From the NCBI RefSeq assembly GCF_003610995.1, contig NZ_CP032543.1, positions 1,922,001-1,986,000 on the forward strand: DNA of 64,000 nt, read 5' to 3'. Origin of the DNA: Streptomyces griseus subsp. griseus (GTDB lineage Bacteria > Actinomycetota > Actinomycetes > Streptomycetales > Streptomycetaceae). The notes under the pieces were generated by a model. The model was not told the DNA's origin and searched no databases. It was given only the letters and a program-made list of their open reading frames with translations. A program made the position numbers and the translations under genes. This document shows positions 27,084-35,045 of this stretch, piece after piece. The first letter of the stretch is position 1. The number at the start of each line of letters is the position of its first letter.

Positions 27084-28283
27084 GTGCCCCGACCCGATCC
27101 TGAGCATTCCGCCGCCCACGACGCCCACCTGCACGCCGCGACCCTGAAACGGCTGGAGCAGTCCTCCGGCCGGCTGGCCGCGAACGCGATTGCCCGTATG
27201 GACGAATCGCTGCCGTGGTACCGGGCGATGCCCCCGGAGAACCGGTCCTGGATCGGCCTGGTCGCCCAGGCCGGTATCGCGGCGTTCACCGAGTGGTTCC
27301 GGCATCCGGAGACCCCGCAGGCCATCTCGACCGATGTGTTCGGCACCGCCCCGCGCGAGCTGACCCGGGCGATCACGCTGCGGCAGACCGTCGAGATGGT
27401 GCGGACGACCATCGAGGTCATGGAGGCCGCGATCGAGGAGGTGGCCGCGCCGGGCGACGAGTCCGTGCTGCGGGAGGCGCTGCTCGTCTACGCGCGGGAG
27501 ATCGCCTTCGCCACCGCCCAGGTCTACGCCCAGGCCGCCGAGGCCCGGGGGGCGTGGGACGCCCGGCTGGAGTCGCTGGTGGTGAACGCGGTGCTCTCCG
27601 GTGAGGCCGACGAGGGGGCCGTGTCCCGGGCCGCCGCGCTCGGCTGGAACTCGCCCGAGCACGTCTGCGTCATCCTCGGCACCGCCCCCGACGGGGACAG
27701 CGAGCTGACCGTGGAGGCGATCCGGCGGGCCGCCCGGCACGCCAAGCTCCAGGTCCTCACCGGCGTACTGGGCAACCGGCTCGTCGTCATCGCGGGCGGC
27801 AGCGACAACCCGCTCCAGGTCGCCAAGGGCCTGATCGGGCCGTACGCGGCCGGGCCGGTCGTCGCCGGGCCCGTCGTGCCGGACCTGCTGGCCGCCACCC
27901 GGTCCGCGCAGGCCGCGGCGGCCGGGCTGAAGGCCTGCCTGGCGTGGCAGGACGCGCCCCGCCCGGTGCTCGCGGACGATCTCCTGCCCGAGCGCGCGAT
28001 GGCCGGGGACCCTGCCGCGCGGGACCAGTTGGTGGAGGAGATCTACAGACCGCTGGAAGAAGCCGGTTCGGCGCTTCTGGAAACGCTGAGTGTCTATCTC
28101 GAACAGGCGAGCAGTCTGGAGGGGGCCGCACGGATGCTTTTCGTCCACCCCAACACCGTGCGCTACCGGCTGCGACGTGTGACCGACGTCACCGGCTGGT
28201 CACCCTCCGATGTGCGCTCCGCGTTCACCCTCCGGATCGCTCTCATCCTGGGGCGCTTGGCCGCGGCGGATCCTCAGTCCTAG
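27084..28283 (+). CDS. fasR: FasR, PucR-type activator of fatty-acid synthesis
   Basis: 399 residues. The C-terminal HTH (PucR/CdaR type) is SLEGAARMLFVHPNTVRYRLRRVTDVTGWSPSDVRSAFTLRIAL. The N-terminal two thirds are helical and ligand-binding-like. The position directly upstream of fabD-fabH-acpP-fabF is that of FasR in Streptomyces, where it activates the fab promoter. The start is GTG 27084. A 17-bp inverted repeat lies 5 nt after its stop, in the fabD promoter region, and is the likely binding site. The symbol rests on synteny plus domain type. Confidence 0.93.
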   Translation: MPRPDPEHSAAHDAHLHAATLKRLEQSSGRLAANAIARMDESLPWYRAMPPENRSWIGLVAQAGIAAFTEWFRHPETPQAISTDVFGTAPRELTRAITLRQTVEMVRTTIEVMEAAIEEVAAPGDESVLREALLVYAREIAFATAQVYAQAAEARGAWDARLESLVVNAVLSGEADEGAVSRAAALGWNSPEHVCVILGTAPDGDSELTVEAIRRAARHAKLQVLTGVLGNRLVVIAGGSDNPLQVAKGLIGPYAAGPVVAGPVVPDLLAATRSAQAAAAGLKACLAWQDAPRPVLADDLLPERAMAGDPAARDQLVEEIYRPLEEAGSALLETLSVYLEQASSLEGAARMLFVHPNTVRYRLRRVTDVTGWSPSDVRSAFTLRIALILGRLAAADPQS

Positions 28284-28287
28284 ACTT

Positions 28288-28304
28288 TTGTCGGACTCCA
28301 ACAA
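28288..28304 (+). promoter_or_regulatory. Inverted repeat TTGTCGGACTCCAACAA in the fab promoter region
   Basis: Two 8-nt arms around a central C with one mismatch, 69 nt before the fabD start. The position and symmetry fit a FasR operator; the match to a published site was not checked. Confidence 0.55.
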
Positions 28305-28372
28305 TTCCCCTGACGGTTCTTCGTCCCTGTCCCCACGGGCGTTCCGAGCCGTCCACAAGAGAGAGTGTGAGG

Positions 28373-29290
28373 GTGCTCGTACTCGTCGCTCCCGGCCAAG
28401 GCGCTCAGACGCCCGGCTTCCTGACTCCCTGGCTCGACCTCCCCGGTGCCGCCGACCGCATCGCGGCCTGGTCCGACGCCATCGGGCTCGACCTTGCCCA
28501 CTACGGCACGCAGGCCGACGCGGACGAGATCCGCGACACGGCCGTCGCCCAGCCGCTCCTGGTCGCCGCGGGCCTGCTCTCGGCCGCCGCCCTGGACGCG
28601 GCCTCCCCCGACGTCGTCGCGGGGCACAGCGTCGGTGAGATCACCGCCGCCGCGATCGCCGGTGTCATCGACGACGAGGCGGCGCTCCGCTTCGTCCGTA
28701 CCCGCGGGCTCGGCATGGCCGAGGCCGCCGCGGTCACCGAGACCGGTATGGCGGCCCTGCTCGGCGGCGACCCCGCCGTGACGGTCCCGCACCTGGAGAA
28801 GCTCGGCCTGACCCCCGCCAACGTCAACGGGGGCGGCCAGATCGTCGCCGCCGGCACCGCGGCCCAGATCGCCGCCCTGGAGGCCGACAAGCCCGAGGGC
28901 GTACGCCGGGTCGTCGCGCTGAAGGTGGCCGGCGCGTTCCACACGCACCACATGGCCCCGGCCGTGGAGAAGCTGCGCGCGGCCGTCGGGGACCTCACGG
29001 TCACCGACCCGACCGTGCGGTACGTGTCCAACGCCGACGGCCACACGGTCGCCACCGGCACCGAGGTCATCGCCCGGCTGGTCGGCCAGGTCGCGAACCC
29101 GGTCCGCTGGGACCTGTGCATGGAGACCTTCCAGGAGCTCGGTGTCACCGCGCTGGTCGAGTTGAGCCCCGGGGGCACCCTCACCGGGCTCGCCAAGCGG
29201 GCCCTGCCCGGTGTGAAGACGCTCGCGCTCAAGACCCCCGACGACCTCGACGCCGCCCGCGCGCTCATCTCCGAGCACGCGGGCGCCTAA
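28373..29290 (+). CDS. fabD: Malonyl-CoA:ACP transacylase
   Basis: 305 residues. It loads malonate onto ACP for fatty-acid (and often polyketide) elongation. LVLVAPGQGAQTPG at the N-terminus and the nucleophile elbow AGHSVGEI with Ser86 are diagnostic; the later GAFHTHHM holds the catalytic His. GTG 28373 gives the usual MLVLVAPGQ start; GTG 28367 two codons earlier is possible. It is the first gene of the fab operon, 13 nt before fabH. Confidence 0.96.
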   Translation: MLVLVAPGQGAQTPGFLTPWLDLPGAADRIAAWSDAIGLDLAHYGTQADADEIRDTAVAQPLLVAAGLLSAAALDAASPDVVAGHSVGEITAAAIAGVIDDEAALRFVRTRGLGMAEAAAVTETGMAALLGGDPAVTVPHLEKLGLTPANVNGGGQIVAAGTAAQIAALEADKPEGVRRVVALKVAGAFHTHHMAPAVEKLRAAVGDLTVTDPTVRYVSNADGHTVATGTEVIARLVGQVANPVRWDLCMETFQELGVTALVELSPGGTLTGLAKRALPGVKTLALKTPDDLDAARALISEHAGA

Positions 29291-29303
29291 GGAGCCCGAG
29301 AGC

Positions 29304-30335
29304 ATGTCGAAGATCAAGCCCAGCAAGGGCGCCCCGTACGCGCGCATCCTCGGGGTGGGCGGCTACCGCCCGACCCGGGTCGTGCCGAACGAGGTGATCC
29401 TCGAAACGATCGACTCCTCCGACGAGTGGATCCGCTCGCGCTCCGGCATCGTCACCCGCCACTGGGCCTCCGACGAGGAGACCGTGGCCATGATGTCGAT
29501 CGAGGCGTCCGGCAAGGCCATCGCCGACGCGGGCATCACGCCCGAGCAGATCGGCGCGGTCATCGTCTCGACCGTCTCGCACTTCAAGCAGACGCCGGCC
29601 GTCGCCACCGAGATCGCCCACAAGATCGGTTCGGGCAGGCCCGCCGCCTTCGACATCTCGGCCGGCTGCGCGGGCTTCGGCTACGGCCTGACGCTCGCCA
29701 AGGGCATGATCGTCGAGGGTTCGGCGGAGCACGTCCTCGTGATCGGCGTGGAGCGGCTCAGCGACCTGACCGACCTGGAGGACCGCGCGACGGCCTTCCT
29801 GTTCGGTGACGGCGCGGGCGCGGTCGTCGTCGGCCCCTCCCAGGAGCCGGCCATCGGCCCGACCGTGTGGGGCTCCGAGGGCGACAAGTCCGAGACCATC
29901 AAGCAGACGGTGTCCTGGAACGAGCTGCACGTCGGCGACGTCTCCAAGCTGCCGCTCGACTCCAAGGGTGAGATCAAGTTCCCGGCCATCACCCAGGAGG
30001 GCCAGGCGGTCTTCCGCTGGGCCGTCTACGAGATGGCGAAGGTCGCCCAGCAGGCGCTGGACGCGGCCGGGATCTCCCCCGAGGACCTGGACGTCTTCAT
30101 CCCGCACCAGGCCAACATGCGGATCATCGACTCGATGGTGAAGACCCTCAAGCTGCCGGAACACGTCACGGTCGCCCGTGACATCGAGTCCACCGGCAAC
30201 ACGTCCGCCGCCTCGATCCCGCTCGCGATGGAGCGGCTCCTGGCGACCGGTCAGGCGAAGAGCGGCGACACCGCGCTCGTCATCGGCTTCGGGGCGGGTC
30301 TCGTCTACGCCGCGACGGTCGTTACCCTCCCCTAG
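29304..30335 (+). CDS. fabH: 3-oxoacyl-ACP synthase III
   Basis: 343 residues. It starts fatty-acid chains by condensing a short acyl-CoA (branched or straight in Streptomyces) with malonyl-ACP. The triad is visible: Cys122 in SAGCAGF, His268 in IPHQANMRI and Asn299 in STGNTSAA. ATG 29304 follows GGAGCCCGAG. Second gene of the operon. Confidence 0.97.
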   Translation: MSKIKPSKGAPYARILGVGGYRPTRVVPNEVILETIDSSDEWIRSRSGIVTRHWASDEETVAMMSIEASGKAIADAGITPEQIGAVIVSTVSHFKQTPAVATEIAHKIGSGRPAAFDISAGCAGFGYGLTLAKGMIVEGSAEHVLVIGVERLSDLTDLEDRATAFLFGDGAGAVVVGPSQEPAIGPTVWGSEGDKSETIKQTVSWNELHVGDVSKLPLDSKGEIKFPAITQEGQAVFRWAVYEMAKVAQQALDAAGISPEDLDVFIPHQANMRIIDSMVKTLKLPEHVTVARDIESTGNTSAASIPLAMERLLATGQAKSGDTALVIGFGAGLVYAATVVTLP

Positions 30336-30398
30336 GCACACCGGACCTTTTGGTCCGTATGCACGACCCCTGAAGAAACCCACCGAAGGAGCGCCAAG

Positions 30399-30647
30399 AT
30401 GGCCGCCACGCAGGAAGAGATCGTCACCGGTCTCGCCGAGATCGTCAACGAGATCGCCGGTATCCCGGTCGAGGACGTCCAGCTGGACAAGTCCTTCACC
30501 GACGACCTGGACGTCGACTCGCTGTCCATGGTCGAGGTCGTCGTCGCCGCCGAGGAGCGCTTCGACGTCAAGATCCCCGACGAGGACGTCAAGAACCTCA
30601 AGACGGTCGGCGACGCCGCCGACTACATCCTGAAGCACCAGGGCTGA
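30399..30647 (+). CDS. acpP: Acyl carrier protein
   Basis: 82 residues, acidic four-helix protein. The phosphopantetheine site is Ser41 in DLDVDSLSMVE. It carries growing acyl chains between the Fab enzymes. ATG 30399 is preceded by GAAGGAGCGCC. It lies between fabH and fabF, the standard Streptomyces order. Confidence 0.98.
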   Translation: MAATQEEIVTGLAEIVNEIAGIPVEDVQLDKSFTDDLDVDSLSMVEVVVAAEERFDVKIPDEDVKNLKTVGDAADYILKHQG

Positions 30648-30723
30648 TCCCAGCCCGGCTGTGTCGCCACCCGGCGGTGGCGCCGCTGATTCACGACCCT
30701 CTACACGTGGAGAAGATTTTCCA

Positions 30724-31986
30724 GTGAACTCGACCAATCGCACCGTGGTCGTCACCGGTATCGGCGCAACCACTCCGCTGGGTGGCGACTCCGCATCGAC
30801 CTGGGAAGGTCTGATGGCCGGCCGGTCCGGCGTCAAGCCTCTCGAAGGCGAGCGCTTCGCCGAACTGCCCGTCCGGATCGCCGCCCTCGCGGCCGTCGAC
30901 CCGAACGACGTACTGCCCCGCCCGCTCGCCCGCAAGCTGGACCGCTCGGCGCAGTTCGCGCTGATCGCGGCCCGCGAGGCCTGGGCGGACGCGGGCTTCA
31001 CCGCCAAGGCCGGCGAGGACGGGTCCATCGCCCCCGAGCGGCTCGGCTCGGTCATCGCCTCCGGCATCGGCGGCGTGATCACCCTGCTCGACCAGTACGA
31101 CGTGCTGAAGGAGAAGGGCGTACGCCGCGTCTCCCCGCACACCGTTCCCATGCTCATGCCCAACGGCCCGGCGGCCAACGTCGGCCTGGAGGTCAACGCC
31201 CAGGCCGGTGTCCACACGCCGGTCTCCGCCTGTGCCTCCGGCGCGGAGGCCATCGGGTACGCCGTCGAGATGATCCGCACCGGCCGGGCCGACGTGGTCG
31301 TGGCCGGCGGCACGGAGGCGGCGATCCACCCGCTGCCGATCGCGGCGTTCGCCAACATGATGGCGATGTCGAAGAGCAACGACGAGCCGGAGAAGGCCTC
31401 GCGCCCGTACGACACCGGCCGGGACGGCTTCGTCCTCGGTGAGGGTGCGGGCGTCGTCATCCTGGAGTCGGCCGAGCACGCCGCCCAGCGGGGCGCCAAG
31501 GTCTACTGCGAGGTGCTGGGCCAGGGCCTGTCGGCCGACGCCCACCACATCGCGCAGCCCGAGCCGACCGGCCGGGGCATCGCCGCCGCCATGCAGAACC
31601 TGCTGGACTCCAGCGACCTCAAGCCGTCCGAGGTGGTCCACCTCAACGCACACGCCACGTCGACGCCGCAGGGTGACATCGCGGAGATCAAGGCGCTGCG
31701 GAAGGTGCTGGGCGACGACCTGGACCATGTCGCGATCTCGGCGACGAAGTCGATGACGGGGCATCTGCTGGGTGGCGCGGGCGGGATCGAGACGGTGGCG
31801 ACCGTGCTCGCGCTGCACCACCGGATCGCTCCGCCGACCATCAACATCGACGACCTCGACGAGGCGATCGACGCGGACGTCGTGCGTGGGGAGCCCCGGG
31901 TGCTGCCCGAGGGGCCCATCGCGGCGATCAACAACTCGTTCGGGTTCGGTGGGCACAACGTGGTGCTGGCGTTCCGGTCCGTGTGA
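30724..31986 (+). CDS. fabF: 3-oxoacyl-ACP synthase II
   Basis: 420 residues, the chain-elongating condensing enzyme. The Cys-His-His set is Cys170 (VSACASGAEA), His310 (LNAHATSTPQGD) and His347 (TGHLLGGAGG), with Lys342 in SATKSMTG. The start is GTG 30724 behind GGAGAAG; the ORF is open 63 nt further upstream, but without a ribosome site. Last gene of the operon, followed by a strong terminator. Confidence 0.97.
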   Translation: MNSTNRTVVVTGIGATTPLGGDSASTWEGLMAGRSGVKPLEGERFAELPVRIAALAAVDPNDVLPRPLARKLDRSAQFALIAAREAWADAGFTAKAGEDGSIAPERLGSVIASGIGGVITLLDQYDVLKEKGVRRVSPHTVPMLMPNGPAANVGLEVNAQAGVHTPVSACASGAEAIGYAVEMIRTGRADVVVAGGTEAAIHPLPIAAFANMMAMSKSNDEPEKASRPYDTGRDGFVLGEGAGVVILESAEHAAQRGAKVYCEVLGQGLSADAHHIAQPEPTGRGIAAAMQNLLDSSDLKPSEVVHLNAHATSTPQGDIAEIKALRKVLGDDLDHVAISATKSMTGHLLGGAGGIETVATVLALHHRIAPPTINIDDLDEAIDADVVRGEPRVLPEGPIAAINNSFGFGGHNVVLAFRSV

Positions 31987-32003
31987 CCTTGCCCTTCACG
32001 GGC

Positions 32004-32039
32004 GAAGCCCGCTCCCCGGTGTTCCGGGGAGCGGGCTTC
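32004..32039. terminator. Terminator after fabF
   Basis: Perfect 16-bp stem (32004-32019 with 32024-32039) and a TGTT loop, 17 nt after the fabF stop and before the convergent DUF3145 gene. Confidence 0.88.
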
Positions 32040-32131
32040 CGTGCGTTTCGGGGCGCTGCCCCGGCCCCCGCTCCTCAATCACCGGAAGGGCTTGAGGTGC
32101 TCGCCGATCACCGCCGGGCCAGGGGCCTGGA

Positions 32132-32626
32132 TCACACCACCTGGTGCAGCCAGCGGACCGGGGCGCCCTCGCCCGCGTGGCGGAAGGACTCCAGTTCGTC
32201 GTCCCATGGCTTGCCCAGGAGGGAGGCGATCTCCGCCTCCAGGTCGCTCTCGCCGCGCGTGGAGCGGGCCAGGGCCGCACGCAGGCGGTCCTCGGGGATC
32301 AGGATGTCACCGTGCATGCCGGTGACGGCGTGGAAGATGCCCAGGCCGGGAGTGGAGCTGTAGCGCTCGCCCTCGGCCGTGGGGCACGGCTCGGCGGTCA
32401 CCTCGAAGCGCAGCATGTCCCAGCCGCGCAGGGCGGAGGCGAGCTGCGACGCGGTGCCGGCGCGGCCCTTCCAGGAGAATTCGGACCGCCAGGTGCCGGG
32501 CGCGGCCGGCTGTCTGATCCAGTCCAGCTGGACCCGCACACCGAGGATGCCCGCCACTGCCCATTCGACATGCGGGCACAGCGCGCGCGGTGCGGAGTGA
32601 ACGTACAGGACTCCACGTGTCGTCAC
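32132..32626 (-). CDS. DUF3145 domain protein
   Basis: 164 residues, an actinobacterial family commonly found beside fabF. It reads MTTRGVLYVHSAPRALCPHVEWAVAGILGV with GTWRSEFSWKGRAGTASQLASALRGW and the late GKPWDDELESFRHAGEGAPVRWLHQVV. It starts with GTG 32626 after GGGAGG. It has no membrane segment or signal. The function is unknown; the conserved position next to the fab operon suggests a link to lipid metabolism, without proof. Confidence 0.9.
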   Translation of the reverse strand: MTTRGVLYVHSAPRALCPHVEWAVAGILGVRVQLDWIRQPAAPGTWRSEFSWKGRAGTASQLASALRGWDMLRFEVTAEPCPTAEGERYSSTPGLGIFHAVTGMHGDILIPEDRLRAALARSTRGESDLEAEIASLLGKPWDDELESFRHAGEGAPVRWLHQVV

Positions 32627-32999
32627 CGGAACCTCCCGTGTGGGACGAGGTACGCCTTCCCCAGCGGCCTCGCGCCCGCACCGCCTCTTTTCGGCCGGAT
32701 ACCGAGGTTGTCATCAGTAAACAGCATCGGGAGTTAATCTCCTGAAAAGGGACAGTGTGTGACGTGACGTAATGTACCGGAGCCACCCGCCGTGACGGGG
32801 GCGCGAGCGGTGCCACTGGTTCGACGGGGAAAAGCTACCGTGCGCAGGGGCCGTCCGTGTGACGTACCGTCGGTCCGGGCCCCCTGATTCGCCGGCTTTC
32901 ACCCGGCAGGGCGCGCACGCCCACGACCTGGGGATCATGGGCTTGCCGGGGGCATGACCAGGGGCATAGACCAGGGCTTGAACCGGAGGGGAACCACAG
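32627..32999. promoter_or_regulatory. 373-bp non-coding gap between DUF3145 and the SGNH gene
   Basis: No gene seen. Two GTGTGACGT strings (about 32755 and 32857) are each followed by TACCG, at different spacing. TACCGT at 32836-32841 could be a -10 box for the plus strand. GGGGCATGACCAGGGGCATAG-type direct repeats precede the SGNH gene's ribosome site. Confidence 0.3.
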
Positions 33000-33938
33000 A
33001 TGCCGGAGCGTGCGACACGCCCTCGGATGCGCACCGCCCGGGCCGCGCTGACGGCGCTCTCGTTCGTCGGTGTCGCCGCGCTGGCCGGATGCAGCGGTGA
33101 GAGTTCGGGTGACGGCGTGTCACAGGACGCGTCCGCCACCGCATCCTCCTCACCCTCCGCCTCGCCGTCGCCCTCCCCCGCCTCCGGCTGGAACCCGAAT
33201 CCGGGGTCCGTCGCGGCGGTCGGGGACTCCATCACCCGGGGCTTCGACGCCTGCTCGGCGCTGGCTGACTGCCCCGAGGTCTCCTGGGCGACCGGGAGCG
33301 ACCGGCTGGTGCGGAGCCTGGCCGTCCGGCTGCTGGGTGAGAAGAAGGCGGCGGACCGGAGCTGGAACCACGCGGTGTCGGGGGCCCGGATGGCGCAGCT
33401 GCCGGAGCAGATGGCGCTGGCGGCGGAGGAGCGGCCGGAGCTGGTCACGGTGATGATGGGCGCCAACGACGCCTGCCGGGAGTCGGTGCGGCTGATGACG
33501 CCCGTCGAGGACTTCCGGGCGTCGTTCGAGGCGTCGATGCGGCAGCTGCGGGCGGGGGCGCCCAAGGCGCAGGTGTACGTGTCCAGCGTGCCGGACCTGA
33601 AGCGGCTCTGGTCGACCGGGCGGCTGGACGAGGGGGCCAAGACGGTCTGGAGCCTCGGCATCTGCCGGTCCATGCTCGCGGAGGCGGACGACCTGGGGCC
33701 CGCCGCCGTGGCGCGGCGGGACGCGGTGCGGGACCGGGTGGTGGCGTACAACGAGGTGCTGCGGGACGTCTGCGCGAAGGACCGGCACTGCCGGTACGAC
33801 GGCGGCGCGGTCTTCGGCTTCCGCTTCACCGGGGCGCAGCTCAGCCAGTGGGACTGGTTCCACCCCAGCCGCGACGGCCAGGCCCGGCTGGCCGAGATCG
33901 CCTACCGCACCGTCACGGCGGCTCAGCCCCCCGCGTAG
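33000..33938 (+). CDS. SGNH/GDSL-type hydrolase lipoprotein
   Basis: 312 residues. A lipoprotein signal (ARAALTALSFVGVAALAGC) puts the lipidated Cys at about residue 31, then a Ser/Pro-rich tether. Hydrolase block I is AVGDSITRGFDAC (catalytic Ser), block III MMGANDACRES, and block V DWFHPSRDGQ with Asp and His. It is probably an outward-facing esterase or acetylesterase. ATG 33000 follows GGAGGGG. The epimerase gene starts 11 nt downstream, suggesting a common transcript and a carbohydrate role. Confidence 0.88.
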   Translation: MPERATRPRMRTARAALTALSFVGVAALAGCSGESSGDGVSQDASATASSSPSASPSPSPASGWNPNPGSVAAVGDSITRGFDACSALADCPEVSWATGSDRLVRSLAVRLLGEKKAADRSWNHAVSGARMAQLPEQMALAAEERPELVTVMMGANDACRESVRLMTPVEDFRASFEASMRQLRAGAPKAQVYVSSVPDLKRLWSTGRLDEGAKTVWSLGICRSMLAEADDLGPAAVARRDAVRDRVVAYNEVLRDVCAKDRHCRYDGGAVFGFRFTGAQLSQWDWFHPSRDGQARLAEIAYRTVTAAQPPA

Positions 33939-33949
33939 GGTCCAGCCCT

Positions 33950-34972
33950 ATGAGCATGGGGACGGCGACAGCCACGTACGCGGAAGACTTCGGCACCCTC
34001 GCGGACGGGTCGCCGGTCCGCCGGTGGACGCTGGAGCGGGACGGGGTCCGCGTCCGCGTGCTGACGTACGGGGCGATCGTGCAGTGCGTGGAGGTGCCGG
34101 GGCGCGACGGGGTGCGGGGAGCCGTGGCGCTGGGGCTGCCGGAGGTGGCGGGGTACGAGGAGTTCCCGGCGCCCTATTTCGGTGCGGTGGTCGGGCGGTA
34201 CGCCAACCGGATCGGGGGCGCCTCCTTCGTGCTGGACGGCCGGACGTACCGCCTGACGCCCAACGAGGGTCGCGTCCATCTGCACGGCGGGGTGCGGGGC
34301 TTCGACAAGCGGGTGTGGGCGGCGGAGCCGGTGCCGGGCGGGGTGCGGTTGTCCCTGGTAGCCGAGGACGGTGAGGAGGGTTATCCGGGGCGGGTCGACT
34401 TCTCGGTGACGTACACCCTGGGGCCTGGCGGGGCGCTGCGGATCGGCTACCGGGCGGTGACCGACGCGCCGACCGTGCTCAACCCGACCTCCCATCTGTA
34501 CTGGAACCTGGCGGGCGCGCTGAGCGGGAGCGCGCTGGGGCAGGAGCTGCGGATCGCGGCCGGGAACTTCACGCCGGTGGGCCCGGACGCGGTGCCGACC
34601 GGGGAGTACGCGCCGGTGGCGGGGACCCGGTTCGACTTCCGGCGGGGGCGGGCGGTGGAGGCGGGGTACGACCAGAACTTCGTGCTGGACAGCGACGGGG
34701 ACGGGGACGCCTCGCCGGGCGGGGGTCGTTTCGCCGCCGAGCTGTACGACGCCGGGTCCGGGCGGGTGCTGACCGTTCGGACCACCGAGCCGGGGCTCCA
34801 GCTCTACACGGCCGACCACTTCGACGGGCGGCCGTTCGTGCCGTGCGCCGGGATCGCGCTGGAGACCCAGCACTTCCCGGACTCGCCGAACCGGCCGGAG
34901 TTCCCCAGCACCGTCCTGCGGCCCGGCGAGGAGTTCGTCTCGCGTACGGAATACGCCTTCTCGGTCCGCTGA
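33950..34972 (+). CDS. galM: Aldose 1-epimerase
   Basis: 340 residues. It interconverts alpha and beta anomers of aldoses. Family signatures: VGRYANRIGGASF, VHLHGGVRGFDKRVW (catalytic His), NPTSHLYWNLAG (second His) and CAGIALETQHFPDSPNRPEFP (catalytic Glu). ATG 33950 is used; TAGGGT 14 nt before it could be a -10 box, so a leaderless mRNA is possible besides read-through from the SGNH gene. Placed next to a GH3 glycosidase, it fits sugar uptake and use. Confidence 0.9.
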   Translation: MSMGTATATYAEDFGTLADGSPVRRWTLERDGVRVRVLTYGAIVQCVEVPGRDGVRGAVALGLPEVAGYEEFPAPYFGAVVGRYANRIGGASFVLDGRTYRLTPNEGRVHLHGGVRGFDKRVWAAEPVPGGVRLSLVAEDGEEGYPGRVDFSVTYTLGPGGALRIGYRAVTDAPTVLNPTSHLYWNLAGALSGSALGQELRIAAGNFTPVGPDAVPTGEYAPVAGTRFDFRRGRAVEAGYDQNFVLDSDGDGDASPGGGRFAAELYDAGSGRVLTVRTTEPGLQLYTADHFDGRPFVPCAGIALETQHFPDSPNRPEFPSTVLRPGEEFVSRTEYAFSVR

Positions 34973-35030
34973 GTCCTCGGTACGCCGGCCCTCGGTCCGC
35001 TGAGCTCTCGGTTGCGCTGAGTCCTCGGCG
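34955..35030. repeat. Imperfect TCGGTCCGCTGAG repeats at the end of galM
   Basis: Two to three copies of CTCGGTCCGCTGAGNNCTCGG run from the last codons of galM into the gap before the convergent GH3 gene. Likely slippage products; no ORF. Confidence 0.45.
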
Positions 35031-35045
35031 CGGGACGCTGGAGTC

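Noticed and set aside
26832..28148. Upstream extension of the pirin frame through fasR
   Set aside because: Crosses the minisatellite and the fasR gene antisense; the pirin fold starts at VISVHRS.
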